From Pedobacter sp. FW305-3-2-15-E-R2A2 (GTDB taxonomy: Bacteria; Bacteroidota; Bacteroidia; Sphingobacteriales; Sphingobacteriaceae): DNA of 64,000 bases. Shown in pieces: positions 53,143-61,330 of the stretch. The notes beneath the pieces were generated by a model, which saw nothing but the letters and a program-made list of their open reading frames with translations, searched no databases and was not told the DNA's origin. The stretch lies in NCBI RefSeq assembly GCF_038446955.1, contig NZ_CP151803.1:5766001-5830000 (forward strand), written 5' to 3'. The translations under genes and the position numbers were made by a program. Every line of letters starts with the position of its first letter. Positions within the stretch are counted from its first letter, which is position 1.

Positions 53143-54378
53143 ATGTTAAAGAAAACAAAAAGCCTTTTGAGCACCGCAGCAATGTTTGCCCTAGCTTTCA
53201 GTCTTTCGTCCTGCGACAAGTGGGTGAACGACTCAAAATTGCCCAACAATACCGTTGATGAATCCCAACTGAACAACATTCAAATGCTGGGACGCCTTGA
53301 AAAAGGAAGTTATGTATACGGACCTGTTATCGCCGGAGTATGGCGTGCAGGTGCTTCCTCTGCTTCCGACCTATTGGTAGCCTCTGGTGCTATTGTGGAT
53401 GAGATCGTACCTACTGCAGTCCCAAATTCACCGTTCTACAAGGAACTGGATGAAGATAAACTTGCTCCGGACAATACCTCTCTTTTTGGTGTATGGTCTA
53501 ATGTACAAAACTACAGGGCCCGTGCAGAAGATGCCATCAAAATTGCAGAGCAGCTGAGCCCTGCTGATGCAGATCAGATCAAGATTAAACAATCCGCTAC
53601 TTATCATGCCAAACTTCATGCGGGTTATGCCTGGATGCTAATGGCTGATTATTTTAGCGTTAGTGAAACAAATCAGGCCGTTTATGCAGACCATCAGCTG
53701 GTCAAACATGCCGATGCTTATGCAAAAGCACAGCGCTATTGGGAAGAAGCCTTACCCCTGGCCAACGACCAGGAGAAAAGGCTGTTGCACTCCCTGCTGG
53801 CTAAACTTGGAATTCATACCAGCAACTTCCCGCTTGCGGTATTACACATCAATTCTTCCTTTAAGCCAACAGAGAATTTTTCTTTCCTGAATACTATAGG
53901 TACAACAAGTAATGCCTTCTTTACCGCATTAAATGTCAATGTAAGGGATGCTGCGGTTGACCCCACCCTGGTAGCACAGCTAAAAACAGTGGCAGAACAG
54001 ACCAGGATTCCGGTGATAAAAGCTGCTAAAGGCCATTGGTCATTAACTTATTACAAAGAAAGAGATCCTTTAATGGTGACGGATGAGGAAGAAATGCAGC
54101 TGATCAGGGCAGAGCTTGTGATTCGCGGCTTGATTCCGGGAAATGCAACAGATCTGGTTAATGCCGTGATCCAAAAATATGATGCAAGTGGTAACTCTAA
54201 CCTCAAAACTGCTTTGTCGGACCTGAGCACGCTTATTGCCATCCGCCGTATTTTCTTATCCTGGAGGGGGACCCGCTTAATTGACCTGAGGAGGTTCAAT
54301 ATGGATGGTGATCTAAACCCAGGTTTTACCAACAGGAAATGGCACTGGATCAGCGTTCCCGAAATTGAAACCCGTTAA
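53143..54378 (+). CDS. SusD/RagB-like outer-membrane lipoprotein
   Basis: 411 residues, a short SusD relative. Lipoprotein signal MFALAFSLSSC/DKW, TPR-like helices (YHAKLHAGYAWMLMADYFSV, with AKAQRYWEEALPLA) and the C-terminal LIAIRRIFLSWRGTRLIDLR that mirrors the RRERxxEL-FDDLRRW region of SusD. It starts 36 bp after the susC stop and pairs with it as the surface lid. A 16-bp stem structure follows. Confidence 0.9.
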   Translation: MLKKTKSLLSTAAMFALAFSLSSCDKWVNDSKLPNNTVDESQLNNIQMLGRLEKGSYVYGPVIAGVWRAGASSASDLLVASGAIVDEIVPTAVPNSPFYKELDEDKLAPDNTSLFGVWSNVQNYRARAEDAIKIAEQLSPADADQIKIKQSATYHAKLHAGYAWMLMADYFSVSETNQAVYADHQLVKHADAYAKAQRYWEEALPLANDQEKRLLHSLLAKLGIHTSNFPLAVLHINSSFKPTENFSFLNTIGTTSNAFFTALNVNVRDAAVDPTLVAQLKTVAEQTRIPVIKAAKGHWSLTYYKERDPLMVTDEEEMQLIRAELVIRGLIPGNATDLVNAVIQKYDASGNSNLKTALSDLSTLIAIRRIFLSWRGTRLIDLRRFNMDGDLNPGFTNRKWHWISVPEIETR

Positions 54379-54394
54379 AATCTAATATTATTTA

Positions 54395-54441
54395 TTTTCA
54401 GGATGATATTTATCATTATCAAATGAATATTATCCTGAAAA
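54395..54441. repeat. Long inverted repeat after the second susD
   Basis: Arms 54395-54410 and 54426-54441 pair over 16 bp with one mismatch/wobble (TTTTCAGGATgATATT against its complement). It is a possible terminator without a T-run, or a palindromic repeat. The pseudogene's start codon lies in its 15-base loop. Confidence 0.55.
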
Positions 54442-54931
54442 TCAGAAACATATTTCTTTTCTTATTTCTTTTCAATTTACTGAACACTCCTGCTTTCGCT
54501 CAGCATGATAAGGATTCTCCGGACCTGGCACGGAGCAGCATTTATTCCAAATCAGAATTCCCAGGTTTTTCCACCGTTATCGTTGATAAAAAAGGAATTC
54601 CGTATTAAAAAAGTGTGGTCAAATGATGCTCGGACTGGAAGGAAATTCAACTTTACTTTCTAAAGAGAGTTTTGAGCTGATGTTTAAACCAAGGTTTTCA
54701 GCAGCTCACTTACCCAACAACTTTAGCCTGAAAACCAGAAACAAAGGTGTACTCTGGAATCTTTACAATGATGGTTTTATTGGTCATGATGGAGATGACC
54801 CCGGAGTAATTTCAAATGTGCTTTTCAATAAAGAGATCGGCCTCATCTTTCTCAGTAATATATACCTGGAGAACAGGAATGAGATTTTGGATGTGATGAA
54901 AAAATATGGACCGAAAATAAAGCGGGAATAA
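54423..54931 (+). pseudogene. Serine hydrolase (beta-lactamase-related) pseudogene with internal deletion
   Basis: The first 61 codons encode a signal peptide (IRNIFLFLFLFNLLNTPAFA/Q) and a segment ending FPGFSTVIVDKKGIPY, the N-terminus of a beta-lactamase-related hydrolase, and then hit a stop at 54606. From about 54623 another frame resumes with VVKMMLGLEGNSTLLSKESF and GFIGHDGDDPGVISNVLF, the C-terminal part with the conserved HDGDDPG-like glycine-rich loop. The central 200 or so residues, including the SxxK and YxN catalytic motifs, are gone. Dead gene. Confidence 0.85.
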
Positions 54932-55205
54932 CCGGTTCAAAATGAAAAACACCACTCCATTTTGAAAGAGTACAGCTAATTTTCATTATTTCATAAAAAA
55001 GAAAAAACACATTTCAGATGCCATGAGGGGCATTTATTGGTTCCAATCAGTTTAAGGCATCCCCTTTGCCGCTTTCATCGTATAAAAATCAAAAAGATGG
55101 AAAACTACAAACTTCTCCAACATCCGGCGTATCATTCTGCGCTACCATTACCACTCAAAAAAGTAAATATAAACCTGGATTTTAACCTTAATTAACCCTC
55201 AGACG
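54932..55205. other. 274-bp intergenic region
   Basis: A 9-bp inverted repeat (TTCAAAATG 54936-54944 / CATTTTGAA 54958-54966) may close the pseudogene message. A 32-codon frame (55097-55195, starting MENYKLLQHPAYHS) just before the prohibitin gene has nothing to support it. No promoter consensus was found. Confidence 0.4.
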
Positions 55206-56108
55206 ATGTTTCTAATTATTTTAGGATTGCTGATCACAACCATCAGCTTCATTATTGCCAAAACTGATCAACAGATTGCAAAATTCAGCAAACTCATTCG
55301 TATTGCAGGTATCGTTCTCACTTTGCTCGGTGCCGCACTTTCTATGTTTAAAGTGGTAGACGCAGGGCAGGTAGGCGTAAAAACTTTATACGGAAAAGTA
55401 GATAATGATGTGCTTTACAGTGGCCTGAACATTATTAATCCCCTGGTAGAGGTCACTACTTTTGACGTTAAAACACAAAACTATACCATGTCTGCCATTC
55501 ACGATGAAGGCAGCAAGGCGGGCGATGATGCCATCCGGATTTTAACTTCCGATGGATTGGAAGTCACGATTGATCTTTCCGTTTTATTCAGTGTTCAGCC
55601 CAAAGATGCACCAAAGATTCTAAAAGAAATCGGTGGGGATTACCTGGATAAAGTGGTCCGTCCGATCGCGAGAACAGCCATACGAGACAATGCTGTCTCG
55701 TATGAAGCGGTTGCCCTATACTCTACCAAACGCCAGGAATTTCAGAACAAGATCTTTTCTACCATCAACCATAGTTTTGCCAAAAGAGGGCTCAAACTGG
55801 AACAGTTGCTGATCAGAAATGTCACCTTACCTGAATCTGTCCGTAAAACGATTGAATCAAAGATCAATGCCGAACAGGACGCACAGAAAATGCAATTTGT
55901 ATTACAGAAAGAAAAACAGGAAGCAGAACGGAAACGGGTAGAAGCCCAGGGTATCGCCGATTATCAGCATATCTTGTCTACCGGCCTTAGTGACAAACAA
56001 CTCCAGTACGAATCTATAAAGGCACAAAAAGAGATCGCCCTATCTCCAAATACCAAGATCATCATTATGGGGAACGGAAAAAATCCTGTAATTTTAGGCT
56101 CAAACTAA
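55206..56108 (+). CDS. Prohibitin/SPFH (band 7) membrane protein
   Basis: 300 residues. Two N-terminal hydrophobic segments (MFLIILGLLITTISFII and IRIAGIVLTLLGAALSM) anchor an SPFH domain (VDAGQVGVKTLYGKVDNDVL, LTSDGLEVTIDLSVLFSVQP, RPIARTAIRDNAVSYEAV) and a coiled coil (NAEQDAQKMQFVLQKEKQEA). Prohibitin-like proteins form rings that organise membranes and regulate FtsH-type proteolysis. The aspartate kinase gene follows by 17 bp on the same strand. Confidence 0.93.
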   Translation: MFLIILGLLITTISFIIAKTDQQIAKFSKLIRIAGIVLTLLGAALSMFKVVDAGQVGVKTLYGKVDNDVLYSGLNIINPLVEVTTFDVKTQNYTMSAIHDEGSKAGDDAIRILTSDGLEVTIDLSVLFSVQPKDAPKILKEIGGDYLDKVVRPIARTAIRDNAVSYEAVALYSTKRQEFQNKIFSTINHSFAKRGLKLEQLLIRNVTLPESVRKTIESKINAEQDAQKMQFVLQKEKQEAERKRVEAQGIADYQHILSTGLSDKQLQYESIKAQKEIALSPNTKIIIMGNGKNPVILGSN

Positions 56109-56125
56109 GTCGTTATAAACCTTAC

Positions 56126-57502
56126 ATGTTAACAGTAGAAAAAATAGGCGGCACTTCAATGAGTGCCTTACAGGAAGTCATAAAAAATATCATATTATTT
56201 GAACGTACCGGTGAACAATTATATAACAGGATATTCGTAGTCTCTGCATTCTCAGGGGTTACGGATCTCCTGTTGGAGAACAAGAAAACCGGGGCTCCGG
56301 GTGTTTACCACCGTATTGCAAAACAACAGGATTTTCATCGTCCTTTAAAGGACCTGATCATTAAGTTAAAAACCATCAATAAAAGATATGTAGACTTAGG
56401 TCTTGACCTTGCCGTTGCTGATCGTTTTATTGAAAACCACGTTAAAGAAGCGCAGACCTACCTGGAAAATCTGGCCAATATCCTAGCCTCAGGTTATGTG
56501 AGCCGAGAGGGCATCCTTCAGGCAGCCCGTGAAATTCTTGCTTCGATCGGAGAAAGCCATTCGGCATTCAATTTCACCAATATCCTGCAGAACATGGGCA
56601 TCAATACCCGCCTGGTTGACCTGAGTGGATTTGGTGATCACCGTCCTTTTACGATTGACCAACGTATCAAACATGCTTTCAAAAACATTGATTTTGAACA
56701 GACCATTTGCATTACAACCGGTTATGCGAAGGGTACGGAAGGAATCATGAGAGAGTTTGACCGTGGTTATTCTGAAGTTACTTTCAGTAAGATTGCGGAA
56801 TTCTTAAAGCCTCAGGAAGCGATTATCCATAAGGAATACCACCTCTCTACTGCTGATCCGGCATTGGTAGGTATAGAAAACTGTATTCCTGTAGGCTATA
56901 CCAATTACGACATCGCCGATCAACTGGCGGATGTAGGTATGGAAGCCATCCATCCTAAGGCCTCAAAACCGCTGGAAGTAAGTGGCATTCACCTGAGGAT
57001 TAAAAACACTTTTGAACCTTCACATCCGGGAACATTGATTACCCGTGAGTTTATATGTGAACACAAACGTGTGGAAGTCATCACAGGAACGGATAAACTG
57101 ATGATGATCGATGTATATGACCCTTCGATGGTAGGAAATGTAGGAAGTGACCTCCAGATCATGCAGACCTTTTTCGACTATAACGTAAGTTATACCTTTA
57201 AATCAACGAGTGCAAATAGCATTTCTATCGTCATCTGGGCACGCGATTTCAATAAAAAACTCATTAGTAAATTGGAAGAGGATTTCGAGAAAGTGACCGT
57301 AGAAAATGTAGCAATGGTTTGCTTGCTGGGCACGAATATGGATCAGCCGGGCTTATTGGCAAAAAGTGCCTATGCCCTTACTGAAGATGGAATCAATATT
57401 AAAAGTGCAGGCTTTGCGCTAAGAAAAGTGAACATCCAATTCTTAATTGCTACGGAGCACTTCAAAAGAGCGATCATTGCATTAAATAAAGCTATGGGCT
57501 AA
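56126..57502 (+). CDS. Aspartate kinase (KIGGTSM type)
   Basis: 458 residues. The opening MLTVEKIGGTSMSALQEV has Ile where lysC and thrA products have Phe (KFGGTS); KIGGTSM recalls the aspartate kinases of ectoine clusters (Ask_Ect). The kinase domain continues through VVSAFSGVTDLLL, LASGYVSREGILQAARE and ITTGYAKGTEGIMREFDRGY. Two C-terminal ACT-like regions (MIDVYDPSMVGNVGSDLQIM; LLGTNMDQPGLLAKSAYAL) suggest allosteric control. No ectABC, asd or hom gene is in the window. Its stop overlaps the GNAT start (TAATG), so they are coupled. Confidence 0.92.
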   Translation: MLTVEKIGGTSMSALQEVIKNIILFERTGEQLYNRIFVVSAFSGVTDLLLENKKTGAPGVYHRIAKQQDFHRPLKDLIIKLKTINKRYVDLGLDLAVADRFIENHVKEAQTYLENLANILASGYVSREGILQAAREILASIGESHSAFNFTNILQNMGINTRLVDLSGFGDHRPFTIDQRIKHAFKNIDFEQTICITTGYAKGTEGIMREFDRGYSEVTFSKIAEFLKPQEAIIHKEYHLSTADPALVGIENCIPVGYTNYDIADQLADVGMEAIHPKASKPLEVSGIHLRIKNTFEPSHPGTLITREFICEHKRVEVITGTDKLMMIDVYDPSMVGNVGSDLQIMQTFFDYNVSYTFKSTSANSISIVIWARDFNKKLISKLEEDFEKVTVENVAMVCLLGTNMDQPGLLAKSAYALTEDGINIKSAGFALRKVNIQFLIATEHFKRAIIALNKAMG

Positions 57503-58002
57503 TGACAAACAGAATATACCTCAAAAAATTCTCTGCATATACTGATTTTTCAGACTATTACCTGCTCGTTTCCAATGAGCAGGTAATGGCTATGGTTACA
57601 GAAAGGGGGCTTTCCATGGAGGAAGCCACAGCAGATTTTGAAACCATCCTCAAAAAGAATGAGAAATACCCTGATTTCGGACGTTTCAAAATATACGACT
57701 CGGCTACCCATCAATTTATAGGTTTAGGAAAAATGGACCTGAACGATAACGAAGCTGATGAAGCGGAACTTGGTTATTTAGTATTGCCGGAATATTGGGG
57801 TAAAGGCTATGGAACTGAAATCGCAGAGCATTTAATGGCGCTTGCGGAATCGACTCCCTTTCTCCATAAGATTACCGCAATCATTGATCCCTCGAATGCT
57901 GGCTCAAGAAAGATTCTGATCAATCTGGGTTTTGTATCTGAGCAGGTTGCTGAAATGGATGGACTGCCGGGAGAAATATTGGGAAAGAAAATTAAAGGCT
58001 AA
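57502..58002 (+). CDS. GNAT family N-acetyltransferase (RimJ-like)
   Basis: 166 residues. Motif A with the acetyl-CoA loop is GYLVLPEYWGKGYGTEIAEH, and motif B is KITAIIDPSNAGSRKILINL. The arrangement matches RimJ/RimL-type acetyltransferases; the substrate is unknown. It is not similar to EctA. It starts inside the aspartate kinase stop codon, so it is co-translated and could act in the same amino-acid context. Confidence 0.92.
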   Translation: MTNRIYLKKFSAYTDFSDYYLLVSNEQVMAMVTERGLSMEEATADFETILKKNEKYPDFGRFKIYDSATHQFIGLGKMDLNDNEADEAELGYLVLPEYWGKGYGTEIAEHLMALAESTPFLHKITAIIDPSNAGSRKILINLGFVSEQVAEMDGLPGEILGKKIKG

Positions 58003-58036
58003 TTGTTGTCGCTTCCTTTATAGCGCAAGTTTATTA

Positions 58037-58942
58037 TTATACCCGTGCTGTTAAATTGGCCCGGCTCAAGCCATGATAGGCATCAATATAAGCGCGGGGT
58101 GATTGTCCCGTAACGCTTTTAAATACCCGGTTAAAATTGGTAATGCTATTAAATCCAGCCTTATAGGCGACTCCGGAAATGCCGTCTGTCTTTGTTCCTG
58201 CAAGTAAACTTTTGCAGGCATCATTTACCCTCACCTCATTCAAAAAGGAAACAAAAGTATGTCCGGTATGCTGTTTAAAATAGCGGCAAAATGCCGGTGG
58301 GGTCATATAAGCGGTATTTGCAATATCTTCCAGCGTGATTTGCCGGTTATAATTGCGCATAATAAAATTGATAATATTACTCAACCTGATCCCCTCGTCT
58401 TCGGAAATATCTGAGGAATAAACCTCGGAACAAAGGACTTCCACCTCTTCATTTATTCCCTGAAGCGTATTTAGCAGCTGAACAAGATTAAACAGGACAT
58501 GGGTGCCCGAGGCTTGATGAACTTCAAAGATCTGGGTGGAAATCTCCTCAGTCCATTTCTGCGGAATTTTAAAACCATGCTTATTATTCTTAAAAAAGGA
58601 ATTCAGCAGTTTCATCTCTGGTAAATCAAATAAGGCTTTCAGGATGCCCGAAGGATTAAAATAAAGGGAACAGGCGGAAATGCTTTTATTTTCATCACCA
58701 GCAAAGTACTCAGGATTCGACTTGAAAAGATGAGGCAGGTTGGCTCCTATTAGAAAAACATCTCCTGAAGAAAAGGAATGCATGTTATTTCCGGCAATTA
58801 AGGTTCCCTCCCCTTTCTGAACCCAGGTAATCTGCCATTCATCATGACGATGAAGGTACTGGTAAAAGTAAGGCTGGGAAATGTGTTCCGATATGACACT
58901 TTTATCGTCTGGTACAAACAATGTAAATGGAAATACTTTCAT
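58037..58942 (-). CDS. AraC family regulator of the hydroxyproline operon
   Basis: 301 residues. The N-terminal cupin-like sensing domain (HRHDEWQITWVQKGEGTLIA, SGDVFLIGANLPHLF) is followed by two HTH motifs (ITLEDIANTAYMTPPAFCRY and ISGVAYKAGFNSITNFNRVF), ending TGQSPRAY. It is the last gene of the leftward hydroxyproline cluster, set off by 108 bp that hold a perfect 40-bp palindrome sharing an 11-mer with the operon promoter. It is probably an activator responding to a hydroxyproline metabolite, and autoregulated; both points are inferred. Confidence 0.93.
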   Translation of the reverse strand: MKVFPFTLFVPDDKSVISEHISQPYFYQYLHRHDEWQITWVQKGEGTLIAGNNMHSFSSGDVFLIGANLPHLFKSNPEYFAGDENKSISACSLYFNPSGILKALFDLPEMKLLNSFFKNNKHGFKIPQKWTEEISTQIFEVHQASGTHVLFNLVQLLNTLQGINEEVEVLCSEVYSSDISEDEGIRLSNIINFIMRNYNRQITLEDIANTAYMTPPAFCRYFKQHTGHTFVSFLNEVRVNDACKSLLAGTKTDGISGVAYKAGFNSITNFNRVFKSVTGQSPRAYIDAYHGLSRANLTARV

Positions 58943-58952
58943 ATCTGGTCGG

Positions 58953-58992
58953 TTTACTGAATGTTAATATACGGATATTAACATTCAGTAAA
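58953..58992. promoter_or_regulatory. Perfect palindrome before the AraC gene, candidate operator
   Basis: TTTACTGAATGTTAATAT (58953-58970) and its exact complement (58975-58992) flank ACGG. The minus strand contains GTTAATATCCG, which recurs upstream of the operon promoter. A related copy, ATGTTAAAATACGGTTATAT (59010-59029), repeats ATGTTAATATACGG with two changes. No T-run follows, so a protein site seems likelier than a terminator. Confidence 0.6.
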
Positions 58993-59050
58993 GACATAAA
59001 ACCATTATCATGTTAAAATACGGTTATATCCAGTTAATATTTGCCAAGCG

Positions 59051-60295
59051 TTAAAACCTCGAAGGAGAAAAAGCGCTGATTTCTATCTCTGTTTTTTGAC
59101 CAGAAATGAGTTGGCTAACCAAGGCACCTGTTGCCGGGCCCAGGCTTAATCCCATCATTCCATGTCCTGTAGCGATAACTAAATTTTTCAATCTGGCACT
59201 ATGCCCGATATAAGGCAAACCATCAGGTGACGAAGGTCTGAAACCAAACCAGACTTGCTCAGCAGCAGGAAGCTGCGGATGCAGGTTACTGAAATACTTC
59301 GGTACTGCCTCCACAATCCCTTTTACTCTTTGCATATTGACACGATTGTTGATTTTATCCAGCTCCATTGTTCCGCTATACCTGATTGATCCGTTCATCG
59401 GCGTGATCGCTACTCTTGCTTCACAAAGTAAAGCTGGAATTGTCATCCGTTGTCCAGGTTCTTTTTCCATAAAAGAATAACCTTTTCCCGGCATCAGTGG
59501 CACACGGATGTCCATCATTTTTGCAATGGCCGGCGACCAGGAGCCGGAAGCCAACACATAATGATCTGCTTCCCAGGCTTTCTCTCCGGTAAATACTTTT
59601 GTTATTTTCGTTCCGTTTTGTTCGATTCTGCTCACTTCCGAACCTCGTACAATATTGACCCCATTTTGCTCCAGGTACTGAATCAAAGCCTCCATTAGTT
59701 TTGGCGGATACAAATGTCCGTCGCAGCGATAATGCACTGCGCCAAGCACATCCAGTTGAAGCTCCGGCTGAAGCAGCTGACATTCTGCAGCATTTAACAC
59801 CCCCATATCCAGTCCCAGCTCTTTTGCTTTTCCGGCAAGATGGGCTTCCTCTTCTGCCACCTGTTCCGTTTTATAGAAAGCAAGTATCCCTTTGTTTTTC
59901 AATTCAAAATCAAAGCCTGGCTCCTTCGCGAGCGTTTCAAACAGCTGCTTACTGAGTAGGGATAAATCCCTTAAAGGCACTGCCGAACGGGATACATGCC
60001 CGGAATTTGCAGATTTCAGGAACTTCAGTCCCCAACTGATCAGGCTCAGGTCTGCTGACGGCCGTACATAAAACGGACTCTTACTGTTGAACATCCAGCG
60101 GATTCCCTGTTGAACCATCCCCGGCGAAGCAAGGGGTACAAAATGACTCGGTACAATCATCCCTGCGTTTCCAAAAGAACAGCTATCGGTGACTTCTCCT
60201 TTATCTAAAATCGTGACCTGGTGACCTTGCTTTTGGAGGTAATAGGCAGAACTCAATCCGACAATCCCAGCTCCTATAATTAAAACATGCGACAT
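59051..60295 (-). CDS. FAD-dependent D-amino acid oxidase/dehydrogenase (D-hydroxyproline type)
   Basis: 414 residues, DadA-like. The FAD dinucleotide fold is MSHVLIIGAGIVGLSSAYYL; the C-terminal FAD region is GHGMMGLSLGPATGALVSQL. FGFRPSSPDGLPYIG is typical of the family. Given the neighbouring epimerase and deaminase genes, the expected reaction is oxidation of cis-4-hydroxy-D-proline to 1-pyrroline-4-hydroxy-2-carboxylate. It starts 34 bp after the epimerase gene, fourth in the operon. Confidence 0.93.
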   Translation of the reverse strand: MSHVLIIGAGIVGLSSAYYLQKQGHQVTILDKGEVTDSCSFGNAGMIVPSHFVPLASPGMVQQGIRWMFNSKSPFYVRPSADLSLISWGLKFLKSANSGHVSRSAVPLRDLSLLSKQLFETLAKEPGFDFELKNKGILAFYKTEQVAEEEAHLAGKAKELGLDMGVLNAAECQLLQPELQLDVLGAVHYRCDGHLYPPKLMEALIQYLEQNGVNIVRGSEVSRIEQNGTKITKVFTGEKAWEADHYVLASGSWSPAIAKMMDIRVPLMPGKGYSFMEKEPGQRMTIPALLCEARVAITPMNGSIRYSGTMELDKINNRVNMQRVKGIVEAVPKYFSNLHPQLPAAEQVWFGFRPSSPDGLPYIGHSARLKNLVIATGHGMMGLSLGPATGALVSQLISGQKTEIEISAFSPSRF

Positions 60296-60328
60296 TTATT
60301 TTTTTCCTTTTCTTGAAACAACAGACTA

Positions 60329-61330
60329 TTAAATCACTTGAAATCCATGGGCATATGGATCATCATCATCGATCTTGATGGTGTTGTATCCATACACTTT
60401 CGCCCAGCCTTCCACACTTGGAATAATCGCATCAAAGTCTGCCAACTTCAGCTCCTCCTCCACCTTACCGGTAAATTTGCTCCCGATAAAACTTTCGTGA
60501 ATAAAGGGCTGTCCGGGTAACAACTTGCCTTTTGCATGCCATTGGGCCATACGTGCAGAGGTTCCCGTTCCGCAAGGAGAACGGTCTATCGCCTTGTCTC
60601 CATAAAAAACAGCATTGCGTGCGGTTGATGTTGGATCCAAAGGATCTCCGGCCCAAAGGATATGGCTGCAACCGTTGATCGTTTCATCCAGCGGGTGGAC
60701 AAACGTATGTTGTTCATTAATGCGTTTTCGGATCACCTGACTCCAGCTGATCAATTGCGACGCAGTATAATCCTGTACTCCCGAAAAGTTGCGTTGCGGG
60801 TCCACAATTGCATAGAAATTACCTCCGTAAGCCACATCAAAACTAAGCTTTCCAAGGTCCGGACATTCTACCTCAAGGTCTGATGCAGCAAGGTAAGCCG
60901 GAACATTGCGCAGTTTTACGGCGGTCACTTTTTTTCCTTCCTGCTGATATTCAATCAAGACCAAGCCTGCCGGAGCTTCCATTCTTACGATCCCTGGAAT
61001 ACGCGGGCTGATCAAGCCTTCTTCTATGGCAATGGTAATCGTCCCGATCGTTCCATGGCCACACATCGGCAAACAACCACTTGTTTCGATGAACAGTACA
61101 GCCACATCATTTTCCGGATCATGTGGCGGATAAAGAATACTTCCCGACATCATATCATGGCCCCTGGGTTCGAACATTAAACCCGTACGGATCCAGTCGT
61201 ATTCCCGTAGAAAATGTTGTCTCTTTTCACTCATATTGGCTCCTCTAAGCTGGGGGCCGCCCCCGGCTACTAATCTTACCGGATTTCCACAGGTATGTGC
61301 ATCTACACAAAAGAAGGTTTTACTTGACAT
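60329..61330 (-). CDS. 4-hydroxyproline 2-epimerase (proline racemase family)
   Basis: 333 residues. Both catalytic Cys are present: Cys90 in PMCGHGTIG and Cys253 in SPCGTGTSARM, which marks epimerases as opposed to trans-3-hydroxyproline dehydratases (first Cys replaced by Thr). FFCVDAHTCGNPVRLV and GHDMMSGSILYPP are typical of hydroxyproline epimerases. It converts trans-4-hydroxy-L-proline to cis-4-hydroxy-D-proline, the first step of the pathway. It overlaps the aldehyde dehydrogenase gene by one base. Confidence 0.95.
   Translation of the reverse strand: MSSKTFFCVDAHTCGNPVRLVAGGGPQLRGANMSEKRQHFLREYDWIRTGLMFEPRGHDMMSGSILYPPHDPENDVAVLFIETSGCLPMCGHGTIGTITIAIEEGLISPRIPGIVRMEAPAGLVLIEYQQEGKKVTAVKLRNVPAYLAASDLEVECPDLGKLSFDVAYGGNFYAIVDPQRNFSGVQDYTASQLISWSQVIRKRINEQHTFVHPLDETINGCSHILWAGDPLDPTSTARNAVFYGDKAIDRSPCGTGTSARMAQWHAKGKLLPGQPFIHESFIGSKFTGKVEEELKLADFDAIIPSVEGWAKVYGYNTIKIDDDDPYAHGFQVI

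Noticed and set aside
55097..55195. 32-codon frame before the prohibitin gene
   Set aside because: No ribosome site, no promoter, no hydrophobic or basic pattern; chance is the simpler explanation.
56126..58002. Ectoine biosynthesis cluster
   Set aside because: The kinase resembles Ask_Ect, but the acetyltransferase is RimJ-like and not EctA, and EctB and EctC are absent.
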